Shown here one piece after another: positions 37,509-46,823 of a stretch of DNA of 64,000 nucleotides. Every line of letters starts with the position of its first letter. The stretch's first letter is position 1. The stretch comes from Actibacterium atlanticum (GTDB taxonomy: Bacteria; Pseudomonadota; Alphaproteobacteria; Rhodobacterales; Rhodobacteraceae), in NCBI RefSeq assembly GCF_000671395.1, contig NZ_AQQY01000006.1, positions 62,001 through 126,000 on the forward strand. The letters are read 5' to 3'. Both the position numbers and the translations under genes were made by a program. The notes below the pieces were generated by a model. It worked only from the letters and a program-made list of their open reading frames with translations, made no database searches and was not told where the DNA came from.

Positions 37509-39017
37509 ATGTGCGGTATCTTGGGGATCGCCAGCCGGGACCACGAAGTCTTTGCTGAAATTTACGACGGCTTGCTGATGCTGCAACACAGGGGCCAAGA
37601 TGCCTCGGGCATCGTGACCTACAACGGCGAGTATTTCCGCGAGCGCAAGGAAAACGGTCTGGTCAAAGACGTTTTCGACGCAAGCAATGCGGAAACCCTG
37701 CGCGGCAACATTGGCATGGGCCATGTGCGCTATCCGACAGCCGGCAGCCTGAGCGCCTCGGAAGCTCAGCCTTTCTTCGTGAACGCGCCTTACGGCATAT
37801 ACCTGGTTCATAACGGGAATATTACAAACACCGCCGAGCAGCGTGAAAAAGTGACCGCTAAGTACAGCCGTCATCTGCGCACCACGTCGGATTCGGAAAT
37901 TCTGCTGAACGTGCTGGCCGATAAAATCTCGGACGCGATCAAGGTGAACGGCACCGCCGAACCCATCCGCAACGTCTTTGCGGGCGTAAAGATGACGATG
38001 GAACGTATTCAGGGCGCCTATTCGGTGATCTGCCTGATCGCCGGTGTCGGCATGCTTGCCTTCCGCGACCCCAACGGCATCCGCCCGTTGTCTGTCGCCC
38101 GTCGCGACGCAACAAACAGCGGCGATGACTATGCCTTTGCCTCGGAAGACGTGGCCTTTGGCATCAACGGCTTTGAAAAAATCCGCGACGCCAAACCCGG
38201 TGAGGCGATCCTGATCGACCTTGAAGGCAAGATGCACGATTTCCAGGCCGTGCCCGGCAAGCTGACCCCCTGCATTTTCGAATACGTCTATCTGGCGCGC
38301 CCGGATTCGATGCTCGATGGTATTTCGGTCTATAAAACGCAGATGCGTATGGGCCAGACACTGGCCAAACAGATCGAAGAAAGCGGCCTGCAAATTGACC
38401 GGATCATTCCGGTGCCCGACAGTGCCCGCCCCGTGGCTTTGGAAGTCGCGAAAGCCACCGGTATTTCCTACCGCGAGGGTCTGGTGAAAAACCGCTATGT
38501 CGGCCGCACCTTCATTATGCCCGGCCAAGCCGAGCGCAAGAAATCGGTGCGCCGCAAGCTGAACGCCGTTCCGTTGGAGTTCGACGGTCACAACGTGCTG
38601 TTGATCGACGATTCCATCGTACGTGGCAACACGATCAAAAAGATCGTCGAAATGTGCCGCGAAGCCGGCGCCAAAAAAGTATATGTCGCCAGCGCCTCGC
38701 CGCCGGTCAAATTCCCGAATGTGTATGGCATCGACATGCCCACCAAACAGGAACTGATCGCCAACGGGCTTAGCGTCGAAGAAATCCGCGATGAACTGGG
38801 CGCGGATGCGCTGTTCTATCAAAACCTCGAAGATCTGATCTGGGCCGCGCAAGAGGGTAACAAAGACATCAAACAGTTCGATTGTTCCTGCTTTGATGGC
38901 AAATACGTTACCGGCAGCGTCAGCAATGCCTATCTGGATGGTCTTGAAAGCAGCTCTCGCGTGACAGAAAAGATGAAGGACCAGCCCGACAGCGGTTCCT
39001 CTTGGAACGCTGCCTAA
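37509..39017 (+). CDS. purF: Amidophosphoribosyltransferase
   Basis: The 502-aa enzyme catalyses the first step of purine synthesis. The N-terminal Ntn glutaminase domain has Cys2 directly after the start (MCGILGIA, no propeptide), followed by LMLQHRGQDASGI. The C-terminal phosphoribosyltransferase domain has the PRPP loop NVLLIDDSIVRGNT (about residues 362-375). It is monocistronic. Its stop overlaps the stop of the convergent mgdD by 4 bp. Confidence 0.98.
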   Translation: MCGILGIASRDHEVFAEIYDGLLMLQHRGQDASGIVTYNGEYFRERKENGLVKDVFDASNAETLRGNIGMGHVRYPTAGSLSASEAQPFFVNAPYGIYLVHNGNITNTAEQREKVTAKYSRHLRTTSDSEILLNVLADKISDAIKVNGTAEPIRNVFAGVKMTMERIQGAYSVICLIAGVGMLAFRDPNGIRPLSVARRDATNSGDDYAFASEDVAFGINGFEKIRDAKPGEAILIDLEGKMHDFQAVPGKLTPCIFEYVYLARPDSMLDGISVYKTQMRMGQTLAKQIEESGLQIDRIIPVPDSARPVALEVAKATGISYREGLVKNRYVGRTFIMPGQAERKKSVRRKLNAVPLEFDGHNVLLIDDSIVRGNTIKKIVEMCREAGAKKVYVASASPPVKFPNVYGIDMPTKQELIANGLSVEEIRDELGADALFYQNLEDLIWAAQEGNKDIKQFDCSCFDGKYVTGSVSNAYLDGLESSSRVTEKMKDQPDSGSSWNAA

Positions 39018-39598
39018 TTCGGGCTTTGGGCCTGTGGCCTTGACGATACCCCAAGCCGTTTAGCTGTGGTCGCCAGTGTGTGCCACAAACTGTCTGCAAG
39101 GCTACGCATGCCAATCACACGCAGCTGTGTCGTATTGGGGCGCACCACGAAGACCGTCATGTGGTGCAGCCCGGTGCGGGTGGCATGGCCGGGGGACAGA
39201 AATTCAGGGTTCAGATTGACCAGCTTGGCCAAAAGCGTTTGCATCTGCGCATCGTCTGCAACGGTGACATCAACTGCGGCCCAGCCATCCGTTTGTTCGG
39301 TGACAGAACATCCCGGGGCCTGCGCCCGGACATCGGCGGCAAAGTCGCTGTCGCCGCGCCCTTCCGCGCACAGCATCCATTGATCCGAGCCGGTCCAGAA
39401 CGCCCCAAGCCCGTTCTGCCCAACAAACCCGCCTGCTTGGGGTAGCGCAAGGCCAAACGGGGTCGGAACCCCCTGCCCGCGTCGCAGCGCAAGCGACGCA
39501 AACGCCAGATCCGGGGTTTCGCACAATGTCAGCGACCCCATGCTTTGCACCCGTGCGCTTGAAGCGCCCAATGCGGTGATGGGTTTTAGATCAGTCAC
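39014..39598 (-). CDS. mgdD: N-methylglutamate dehydrogenase subunit D (SoxG-like)
   Basis: The protein is 194 aa from a GTG at 39598, with GGAGG eight bases upstream, overlapping mgdC by 8 bp. It is homologous to sarcosine oxidase gamma (SoxG): DLAFASLALRRGQ, LGAFWTGSDQWMLCAEG, TEQTDGWAAVDV. In gene sets with gmaS and mgs genes this subunit belongs to N-methylglutamate dehydrogenase instead. It is the last gene of the methylamine operon. Confidence 0.88.
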   Translation of the reverse strand: MTDLKPITALGASSARVQSMGSLTLCETPDLAFASLALRRGQGVPTPFGLALPQAGGFVGQNGLGAFWTGSDQWMLCAEGRGDSDFAADVRAQAPGCSVTEQTDGWAAVDVTVADDAQMQTLLAKLVNLNPEFLSPGHATRTGLHHMTVFVVRPNTTQLRVIGMRSLADSLWHTLATTAKRLGVSSRPQAQSPN

Positions 39599-42536
39599 GC
39601 AGGCGCCCTCCATCCGGGTCAACAAAATGCGCGGAAACCACTTCAAGCAGCGTTTCCTCGCCTTCAAGCGGGTTGGCGGCGGTGATCACCTCGCCCAGCC
39701 GGGTGTCGCCGTCTTCCAGATACCCCAGCCCGATATGGCTTTCGATATTGGGCGAGTAACAGGCCGAGGTTACCCAACCTTCATCAGTCTGCATCGTTTG
39801 CACGGCTCCTTGGGCAAACAGATGCGCGCCGGGGGTAACCTTCTGGTTCGGATCGCGTGGCTTTAACCCAACCAAACGGCGGCTGTCACCGACCAGGCCT
39901 TCGCGCCGCGACATCAGCGCACCGATGCTGTCTTTCTTCTTTGACACCATCCGACCCAACCCCAGCATGTCCGCCGTGGTCTGGCCGTTCAGTTCGGCCC
40001 CCGCGGCGTGGCCTTTTTCTATCCGCAGCACACCCAGAGCCTCCAGCCCGTAAGGGGTCACGCCCAGATCCGCGCCCTGCTCCATCAGTCGTTCCATCAG
40101 CGCGTGGCCATAACGGGCAGGCACCGCCAGCTCATAAGCCAGCTCACCCGAAAACGATATCCGGAACAGCCGCGCCCGCAGGCCGCTGCACACCGTCAGT
40201 TCGGCACAGGCCATAAAGGGGAAGGCATCATTCGAAAGGTCAAAATCATCGACGATCCGGGACAGCAATTCACGCGAGCGCGGTCCTGCCACGGCGATTT
40301 GGGCCCAGGCATCTGTGGTTGAAATCAACTGAACATCCAGATCAGGCCACAGACACTGATGGGCAAATTCCATATGCCGATAAACCGGACCCGCCTGTGC
40401 TGTGGTGGTTGTCACAACATAATGGTCGTCGCCCAGCCGCGCGCAGGTGCCATCGTCATAGGCGAAACCATCCTCGCGCAGCATCAGCCCATATCGGGTT
40501 TTGCCAACGGCCAGCGTGCCCATCATATTGGCGTAAATCCGGTTCAGGAAATCGCCCGCGTCGGCACCCTGCACGTCGATTTTACCCAGCGTGGTCACGT
40601 CGCAAATGCCCACGCTTTGGCGCACAGCTTTGGCCTCGCGATCAACACTTTCGCGCCAGTGGGTTTCACCGGGTTGCGGAAAATACTGCGCCCGCATCCA
40701 TTGACCCACTTCGATGAACTGCGCACCTTTTGCCTTGGCCCAATGGTGGGTTGGCGTCAGCCGGCGCGGGCGGAAATGGGCGCCCGTATCACCGCCCCCC
40801 AGCACCGAAAGTGACACGCCAGTATAGGGCGGGCGAAAGATCGTGGTGCCGGTTTGTGGGATGGTTTTGCCCGTCAGTTCGGCCATCACGGCCATCGCGG
40901 AAATATTTGCCGTTTTGCCCTGATCTGTCGCCATGCCCAGCGTGGTCCAGCGTTTCAAATGTTCAACCGAGCGCATATTTTCCTTATGCGCCAAGGTGAT
41001 ATCCTTCACAGTTACATCATTTTGGAGGTCCACCCATGCCCGCCTTTTGCCCGGTACATGCCAGAACGCCACCTGACCCTGCGCCGCGTTTTCGGCCTCG
41101 GGCAAAGCCACCGGCGCGGCTTTGATGCCCAGATCAGACAGGGCCTCTTGCGCGGCTCCCATGCCCGAGGCCAAAGCCTGCGCTGTGGTGCCGCGGCCTG
41201 CCGCGGCACCTGCTGGCACCAGGCCCGGAGGACCATCTTGCCCCGGCACAAAGGCAAGCAACTGATCATCCCAAACAGGGCGTCCGCGATGATGCGAGGC
41301 CAGATGGATATTCGGATTCCACCCGCCCGATACTCCCAACGCACCCACGTCATGCCAGCTGGCTTTACCGTTTTGTGTGATTTCAATCTCGCGCAGCCCA
41401 TGGCGCCCTCGGGAGCCAGTGACGGTCGCGCCGTTGTACAGGGCGTAGTCGCCCAAACGCGGCGCATCCTCGCGCGGGTCAATCACCCCAAGCACCGGCA
41501 CACCGCATCTTATCATGTCCAGTGCGCTGCGGTGGCCGTCGTCATTGTTGGTGAAAACCGCGACAGGATCACCCGCCTTGGCCACGGGCGATACGGCCCA
41601 GCGGTTGGCATAGGCCTGCATAGCTCCGGCCAACAGGATACCCGGTCGGTCGTTATTGGCGAAGGGAATGTGACGCTCGGTTGCACCAGCGGCCAGCACA
41701 GTGCGCCGCGCGGTAATCCGCCACAGCGACTGGCGCACCGTGTCCCCCGGTTCGGGCAGGTGATCCGCCACACGCTCTACCGCGCCGTACACCCCGTGAT
41801 CATAGACGCCAAAGACGGTCGTGCGCGGCAGGACACGCACATTGGGCAGGTTTTCTAGCTCGGCCAGTACCTGTGCGATCCAATCTGTGGCCGAAATTTC
41901 GGCAAAGGGGGTGGCCTCGGCCAACAAGCGCCCGCCCAGACGGAAGTCCTCGTCAACGAGGATCACCTGTGCGCCCGCGCGCGCTGCCGTCAGCGCCGCG
42001 GTCAAACCAGCGGCCCCTGCTCCGATCACCATAAGATCGCAATGCAGATACCCCCGATCATAGGCGTCCGGGTCCGGCAACATTGACAGCCGCCCCAAGC
42101 CAGCGGCCTTGCGGATCATTGGCTCATAGAGCTTTTCCCACAAGGCTTTGGGCCACATGAACGTCTTGTAGTAGAACCCGGCTGCAAAAAACGGCGCGAA
42201 CAGGTCGTTCACCGCCAATAGATCATGCTTCAGCGGCCCAAGGTGGTTTTGACTGCGCGCTGTCAGCCCATCATAGAGTTCAGCCACGGTGGCACGGGTG
42301 TTGGGTTCTTGGCGCGCCCCACTGCGCAGTTCGACCATGGCGTTTGGCTCTTCCGAACCTGCGGCAAACACACCGCGCGGGCGGTGGTATTTGAAGCTGC
42401 GGCCAACCAGCCGCACCCCATTCGCCAACAGCGCCGAGGCCAGCGTATCGCCCGGGTGCCCGCTGTATTGCGTGCCATTGAAAGTGAAATTCAACGTTGA
42501 GGCGCGGTCAATCAGACCGCCGGAAAGCCGTGTCAC
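39591..42536 (-). CDS. mgdC: N-methylglutamate dehydrogenase subunit C (SoxA-like large subunit)
   Basis: This 981-aa protein starts at GTG 42536 (GTGA overlap with mgdB). The N-terminus has a Fer2_4-like fold (YSGHPGDTLASALLANGV, SFKYHRPRGVF). A dinucleotide-binding domain follows (DLMVIGAGAAGLTAALTAAR, about residue 175). The C-terminal ~370 residues are a GcvT-type tetrahydrofolate domain (WRESVDREAKAVRQSVGI, GFLKPRDP-like end). It resembles sarcosine oxidase alpha; context with gmaS/mgsABC makes it the NMG dehydrogenase subunit, which passes the methyl carbon to tetrahydrofolate as methylene-THF. Confidence 0.92.
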   Translation of the reverse strand: MTRLSGGLIDRASTLNFTFNGTQYSGHPGDTLASALLANGVRLVGRSFKYHRPRGVFAAGSEEPNAMVELRSGARQEPNTRATVAELYDGLTARSQNHLGPLKHDLLAVNDLFAPFFAAGFYYKTFMWPKALWEKLYEPMIRKAAGLGRLSMLPDPDAYDRGYLHCDLMVIGAGAAGLTAALTAARAGAQVILVDEDFRLGGRLLAEATPFAEISATDWIAQVLAELENLPNVRVLPRTTVFGVYDHGVYGAVERVADHLPEPGDTVRQSLWRITARRTVLAAGATERHIPFANNDRPGILLAGAMQAYANRWAVSPVAKAGDPVAVFTNNDDGHRSALDMIRCGVPVLGVIDPREDAPRLGDYALYNGATVTGSRGRHGLREIEITQNGKASWHDVGALGVSGGWNPNIHLASHHRGRPVWDDQLLAFVPGQDGPPGLVPAGAAAGRGTTAQALASGMGAAQEALSDLGIKAAPVALPEAENAAQGQVAFWHVPGKRRAWVDLQNDVTVKDITLAHKENMRSVEHLKRWTTLGMATDQGKTANISAMAVMAELTGKTIPQTGTTIFRPPYTGVSLSVLGGGDTGAHFRPRRLTPTHHWAKAKGAQFIEVGQWMRAQYFPQPGETHWRESVDREAKAVRQSVGICDVTTLGKIDVQGADAGDFLNRIYANMMGTLAVGKTRYGLMLREDGFAYDDGTCARLGDDHYVVTTTTAQAGPVYRHMEFAHQCLWPDLDVQLISTTDAWAQIAVAGPRSRELLSRIVDDFDLSNDAFPFMACAELTVCSGLRARLFRISFSGELAYELAVPARYGHALMERLMEQGADLGVTPYGLEALGVLRIEKGHAAGAELNGQTTADMLGLGRMVSKKKDSIGALMSRREGLVGDSRRLVGLKPRDPNQKVTPGAHLFAQGAVQTMQTDEGWVTSACYSPNIESHIGLGYLEDGDTRLGEVITAANPLEGEETLLEVVSAHFVDPDGGRLRD

Positions 42537-42820
42537 TCTGTGCCCTCCATCCGTTTCTTAACGTCCGAAGCCAGCTCAGCACTCAGGATTTCATGGGTCA
42601 CTGTATCGCGGGTTACCACCAGCCAGCTACGATCGCCCTGCTCGTGGAACCACAGCTCGCGGTGCACACCTTTGGGGTTGTCGCGCAGAAAAACATAGTC
42701 GCAAAACGCTGCCTCGGCGTCGCTGCGGGTGGGATCGGGCCGTGCCAGAAGGCTGGCATCACCCAGAACCGTGAATTCCTGCGCATCGCGTAGACCAAGA
42801 AGAGGATGCGGGATCAGCAT
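42533..42820 (-). CDS. mgdB: N-methylglutamate dehydrogenase subunit B (SoxD-like)
   Basis: This 95-aa small subunit is homologous to sarcosine oxidase delta: MLIPHPLLGLRDAQEF, FCDYVFLRDNPKGVHRELWFHEQGDRSWLVVTRDT (read in parts). SoxD homologues bind zinc through three Cys and one His; here FCDYVF supplies one Cys and the His in MLIPHP/VHREL are visible, but the usual C-x-C pair at the N-terminus is absent. ATG follows GAGGTGA. It overlaps mgdC (GTGA) and follows mgdA by 9 bp. Confidence 0.9.
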   Translation of the reverse strand: MLIPHPLLGLRDAQEFTVLGDASLLARPDPTRSDAEAAFCDYVFLRDNPKGVHRELWFHEQGDRSWLVVTRDTVTHEILSAELASDVKKRMEGTE

Positions 42821-42829
42821 GTCGTCACC

Positions 42830-44083
42830 TCAATGCAGGTTCGGTGTGGCGCCCACACCTTTTTCGTCAATGACATAACCGCGGTTGAACCGGTCAAATC
42901 GAAAGGCCGTGGCAGTTTCATGCGGGGTATCGGTGGCCAGCAGATGGGCGAACACATGGCCTGCGGCGGGCGTCGCTTTGAACCCGCCATAGTTCCAGCC
43001 GCCGTTAAAATAGAGCCCATCAATGGGCGTGCGGTCGATGATGGGCGAGCCATCCATCGACATGTCGACGATCCCGCCCCAACTGCGCAAAAGCCGCGCG
43101 CGCCCAATCATCGGCATCAAGGCCATACCGCCTTCTGCAACGTCCTCGACCACCGGCAGGTTGCCCCGCTGGGCATAAGAATTATAGCCGTCAATGTCGC
43201 CCCCAAAGACCAGCCCGCCCTTGTCGGACTGGCTGACATAAAAATGCCCGGCGCCAAAGGTGATCACGCCCGGAATTGTGGGTTTTAATCCTTCGCTCAC
43301 AAAGGCTTGCAACGCATGACTTTCGATTGGCAGGCGCAGGCCCGCCTTCGCCATGACCTGACTGGAATGGCCCGCGACGGCGACGCCCACTTTACCTGCG
43401 CCGATAAAGCCGCGGGTGGTTTCGACGCCCTGAACTTTGCCGCCTTCAACTCTAAAGCCCGTAACCTCGCAGTTCTGAATAATATCAACGCCGCGGCTGT
43501 CCGCCCCGCGCGCATAGCCCCATGCCACCCCGTCGTGGCGCGCTGTTCCTGCGCGCGACTGCATCAACGCGCCCCGGATCGGAAAGCGGGCGTTGTCATA
43601 GTTCAGAAACGGCACCATTTGGCGCAGTTGGTCCACATCCAACAAACGCGCCCCCGCGCCTGACAGCATCATCGCATTACCGCGCCGCCGGTACGCATCA
43701 CGCTGCGCGTCTGAGTGGATCAGGTTGATGATCCCGCGCTGGCTGACCATGGAGTTGAAGTTGGTGTCCTGCTCCAGGTTCTCCCACAGTTTCATCGACA
43801 ATTCATAGAACGGCTGATTGCCCGGCAGCAGATAGTTAGAGCGAATGATCGTGGTGTTTCGCCCGACGTTCCCGCCGCCGATCCAGCCTTTTTCAAGCAC
43901 CGCCACATTGGCCTGCCCAAAGGTTTTCGCCAGCGTGTACGCCGTCGCCAACCCGTGCCCACCCCCACCGATAATGACAAAGTCATAGGCGGGTTTGGGG
44001 GCCGGGTTGCGCCATAAGGGCGCCCAGCCGTTGTGGCCAGTCAGGGCTTCTTTGAGCACCCGAAAGCCGGAAAATCTGGTCAT
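42830..44083 (-). CDS. mgdA: N-methylglutamate dehydrogenase subunit A (SoxB-like)
   Basis: The protein is 417 aa from ATG 44083 (MTRFSGFRVLKEALTGH); the open frame extends 30 codons upstream but AGGGGG marks this start. It is an FAD-binding DAO-family protein: YDFVIIGGGGHGLATAYTLA (dinucleotide motif), GWIGGGNVGRNTTIIRSNY, and a C-terminal DGLYFNGGWNYGGFKATPA. It is homologous to sarcosine oxidase beta and is the substrate-oxidising subunit of N-methylglutamate dehydrogenase in this operon. Confidence 0.92.
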   Translation of the reverse strand: MTRFSGFRVLKEALTGHNGWAPLWRNPAPKPAYDFVIIGGGGHGLATAYTLAKTFGQANVAVLEKGWIGGGNVGRNTTIIRSNYLLPGNQPFYELSMKLWENLEQDTNFNSMVSQRGIINLIHSDAQRDAYRRRGNAMMLSGAGARLLDVDQLRQMVPFLNYDNARFPIRGALMQSRAGTARHDGVAWGYARGADSRGVDIIQNCEVTGFRVEGGKVQGVETTRGFIGAGKVGVAVAGHSSQVMAKAGLRLPIESHALQAFVSEGLKPTIPGVITFGAGHFYVSQSDKGGLVFGGDIDGYNSYAQRGNLPVVEDVAEGGMALMPMIGRARLLRSWGGIVDMSMDGSPIIDRTPIDGLYFNGGWNYGGFKATPAAGHVFAHLLATDTPHETATAFRFDRFNRGYVIDEKGVGATPNLH

Positions 44084-44112
44084 GACACCCCCTGAGAGAC
44101 TTAAGAGAAGCC

Positions 44113-45429
44113 TCAGATATCCAGCGTGTTCTCGCGTTCCCAGTTTGAGAAATGCGAGACGAAGGAATTCCATTCCTGATGTTTCATCTTGATGTAAGAG
44201 GCCGAAAATTCTTCGCCCAACATCGACTTTAGCTCTGTGTCTTTGCCAAAGGCGCGGATCGCATCCAGCATGTTCAAGGGCAGTTTGGGTGCGTCGGCAA
44301 CGGTATGGCCCTGGGCGTACATATCAATGTCATAGCGCTTGCCCGGATCGGCCTTGGACTGAATGCCCGACAGGCCAGCGGCGATGATCACCGCCTGCAA
44401 CAGATAGGGGTTGGTCGCGCCGTCTGGCAGGCGCAGCTCAAACCGGCCCGGTCCGGGAACGCGGACCATATGCGTGCGGTTATTGCCGGTCCAGGTCACG
44501 GTGTTGGGCGCCCATGTCGCGCCCGACATGGTGCGCGGCGCGTTGATGCGCTTGTAGCTGTTGACGGTGGGGTTGGTGATCGCAGCCAGCGCCTCGGCGT
44601 GTTTCATAATGCCGCCCAGAAAGTAGCCACCCTGATCGGAAAGGCCGACCTCGCCGATTTGGCCACCGGCGTCGCCCGCAAAGGCGTTGACCTTGCCGTC
44701 CAGATCCCAGACCGAGATATGCGCGTGGCAGCCATTGCCGGTCAGGCCCTCAACTGGTTTGGGCATGAAAGTGGCACGCAGCCCGTGCTTTTCAGCGACG
44801 GATTTGACCATGAATTTAAAGAAGCTGTGGCGGTCAGCGGTGACCAGCGCATCGGCAAATTCCCAGTTCATTTCAAACTGGCCATTGGCATCTTCGTGAT
44901 CGTTTTGGTACGGGCCCCAGCCCAGACCCAACATGTAATCGCAAATCTCGGCGATCACGTCATAGCGGCGCATGACGGCCTGTTGGTCGTAGCAAGGCTT
45001 TTCGGCCGTGTCATACGGGTCCGAGATTTTATCGCCTTCGGGTGTCAGCAAGAAGAACTCGGCCTCGATGCCCGTCTTGACGCGCAGGCCCGCCTCGGCG
45101 GCCTCGGCGACCAGTTTCTTGAGCACATTGCGCGGGGCTTGCTCGACGGGGGTACCTTCCATGACACAATCAGCGGGTACCCATGCCACATCGGGCTTCC
45201 ACGGCAGTTGGATCACCGCGGCTGGGTCGGGGATGGCCAGCATATCGGGATGGGCCGGAGTCATATCGAACCACGTGGCGAAGCCGGCAAAGCCCGCGCC
45301 GTCTTCCTCCATGTCTGCGATGGCGGCGGCAGGAACCAGTTTGGCGCGCTGGCCACCAAACAGGTCGGTGTAGGAAATCATGAAATACTTCACGCCGGTC
45401 TTGGCGGCGAATTCGGCAAGTTTGCTCAT
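44113..45429 (-). CDS. gmaS: Gamma-glutamylmethylamide synthetase (GlnA-like)
   Basis: The 438-aa glutamine synthetase homologue joins methylamine to glutamate using ATP. Motifs: GIEAEFFLL, YQNDHEDANGQFEMNW, GNGCHAHISVWD, INAPRTMSGATWAPN, TGNNRTHMVRVPGPGRFELR (metal and ATP sites). Among GS-like proteins, the setting (mgsABC upstream, mgdABCD downstream) fixes it as GmaS, a marker of methylamine use in marine roseobacters. A terminator-like hairpin precedes it. It lies 29 bp before mgdA. Confidence 0.94.
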   Translation of the reverse strand: MSKLAEFAAKTGVKYFMISYTDLFGGQRAKLVPAAAIADMEEDGAGFAGFATWFDMTPAHPDMLAIPDPAAVIQLPWKPDVAWVPADCVMEGTPVEQAPRNVLKKLVAEAAEAGLRVKTGIEAEFFLLTPEGDKISDPYDTAEKPCYDQQAVMRRYDVIAEICDYMLGLGWGPYQNDHEDANGQFEMNWEFADALVTADRHSFFKFMVKSVAEKHGLRATFMPKPVEGLTGNGCHAHISVWDLDGKVNAFAGDAGGQIGEVGLSDQGGYFLGGIMKHAEALAAITNPTVNSYKRINAPRTMSGATWAPNTVTWTGNNRTHMVRVPGPGRFELRLPDGATNPYLLQAVIIAAGLSGIQSKADPGKRYDIDMYAQGHTVADAPKLPLNMLDAIRAFGKDTELKSMLGEEFSASYIKMKHQEWNSFVSHFSNWERENTLDI

Positions 45430-45456
45430 CGTTTTATCCTTTTCCCATGTCGTGGA

Positions 45457-45477
45457 AAAAGGGGCACGTGGCCCCTT
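45457..45477 (-). terminator. Terminator-like hairpin between mgsC and gmaS
   Basis: The minus strand reads AAGGGGC, a 5-base loop, then GCCCCTT running into TTTCC, that is a stem followed by five T. It stands inside the operon between the mgsC stop and the gmaS start. It could partly end transcription or be an RNA-processing point that changes the ratio of mgs to gmaS/mgd. Confidence 0.55.
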
Positions 45478-45486
45478 CCCGTTTGT

Positions 45487-46812
45487 TTAGAAACCCGGTT
45501 TTCCGGGGTACCAGTTGGTGCCCGCCAGCGGGACCTGCGCCATGGCAGCCGCCTCCATTGTCAGGGCACACAGGTCCTCGGGTTCGAGGTTATGAACGTG
45601 GCTCTTGCCGCAGGCGCGGGCCAAAGTCTGACACTCAAGGGTCAATACATTCAGATAGTTACGCAGCTTTCGCCCCGCGATTTCCGGGTCCAGACGGGCC
45701 ATCAGATCGGGGTCTTGGGTGGTGATACCCGCCGGGTCCTGACCTTCGTGCCAATCGTCATAGGCACCGGTGGTCGACCCCAGTTTCTGATACTCGGCTT
45801 CCCATTTGGGGTCGTTGTCCCCCAGCGCCACCAACGCCGCCGTCCCGACCGAAACCGCATCCGCGCCCAACGCCAGCGCCTTGGCCACATCCGCGCCGGT
45901 GCGAATACCGCCCGAAATAATCAGCTGCACCTTGCGATGCATGCCCAGATCCTGCAACGCCTGCACGGCGGGGCGGATACAGGCCAGCGTGGGTTGGCCA
46001 ACATGTTCGATGAACACGTCCTGCGTGGCCGCAGTGCCCCCCTGCATGCCATCCAGTACAACCACGTCAGCGCCCGCTTTCACGGCCAGTGCAACGTCGT
46101 AATAGGGGCGCGCGCCGCCCACTTTGATGTAGATGGGTTTTTCCCAGTTGGTGATCTCGCGCAGTTCCAGAATCTTGATTTCCAAATCATCGGGGCCGGT
46201 CCAGTCGGGGTGACGACAGGCCGAGCGCTGGTCGATCCCTTCGGGCAGATCGCGCATACCGGCGACACGTTCGGTGATCTTCTGGCCCAGCAGCATACCA
46301 CCGCCGCCTGGTTTGGCGCCCTGCCCCACGACGATCTCAATCGCATCGGCGCGACGCAGATCATCGGGGTTCATGCCATAGCGGCTGGGCAGGTACTGAT
46401 AGACCAGCTTTTCAGAGTGACCGCGCTCTTCCTCGGTCATGCCACCGTCACCGGTAGTGGTAGACGTACCCGCCATGGTCGCACCACGGCCCAAGGCCTC
46501 TTTGGCGGGGCCAGACAGCGAGCCAAAAGACATCCCCGCAATGGTGATCGGGATTTTCAGCTCGATCGGCTTTTTGGCAAAGCGGGTGCCCAGCGTGACG
46601 CTGGTTTCGCATTTCTCGCGATAGCCTTCTAACGGATAGCGGCTCATTGAAGCACCAAGGAACAGCAGGTCATCAAAATGCGGTACGCGGCGTTTGGCGC
46701 CACCGCCCCGGATGTCATAGATGCCGGTCGCCGCGGCGCGCCTAATTTCCGAGTTGGTCTCGTTGCTGAACGTCCAGGATTGGCGCGGCATCGTGTTGGG
46801 TGTGTGGTCCAT
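45487..46812 (-). CDS. mgsC: N-methylglutamate synthase subunit C (glutamate-synthase-like, FMN/Fe-S)
   Basis: This 441-aa protein is similar to the FMN-binding domain of glutamate synthase. Evidence: PITIAGMSFGSLSGPAKEALG, GAKPGGGGMLLGQKI, IKVGGARPYYDVALAVKAGADVVVLDGMQGG (read in parts), GGIRTGADVAKALALGADAVSVG, and a Cys cluster ECQTLARACGKSHVHNL near the end. With MgsA and MgsB it makes N-methylglutamate from gamma-glutamylmethylamide. It lies 11 bp after mgsB. Confidence 0.93.
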   Translation of the reverse strand: MDHTPNTMPRQSWTFSNETNSEIRRAAATGIYDIRGGGAKRRVPHFDDLLFLGASMSRYPLEGYREKCETSVTLGTRFAKKPIELKIPITIAGMSFGSLSGPAKEALGRGATMAGTSTTTGDGGMTEEERGHSEKLVYQYLPSRYGMNPDDLRRADAIEIVVGQGAKPGGGGMLLGQKITERVAGMRDLPEGIDQRSACRHPDWTGPDDLEIKILELREITNWEKPIYIKVGGARPYYDVALAVKAGADVVVLDGMQGGTAATQDVFIEHVGQPTLACIRPAVQALQDLGMHRKVQLIISGGIRTGADVAKALALGADAVSVGTAALVALGDNDPKWEAEYQKLGSTTGAYDDWHEGQDPAGITTQDPDLMARLDPEIAGRKLRNYLNVLTLECQTLARACGKSHVHNLEPEDLCALTMEAAAMAQVPLAGTNWYPGKPGF

Positions 46813-46823
46813 GTCGCGATCCT

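Noticed and set aside
39014-44083. Heterotetrameric sarcosine oxidase soxBDAG
   Set aside because: The homology is real, but gmaS and mgsABC in the same operon identify the set as N-methylglutamate dehydrogenase.
44305-46632. A 775-codon open frame opposite gmaS and mgsC
   Set aside because: It spans two well-supported genes on the other strand and its translation shows no domain, so it is an antisense shadow.
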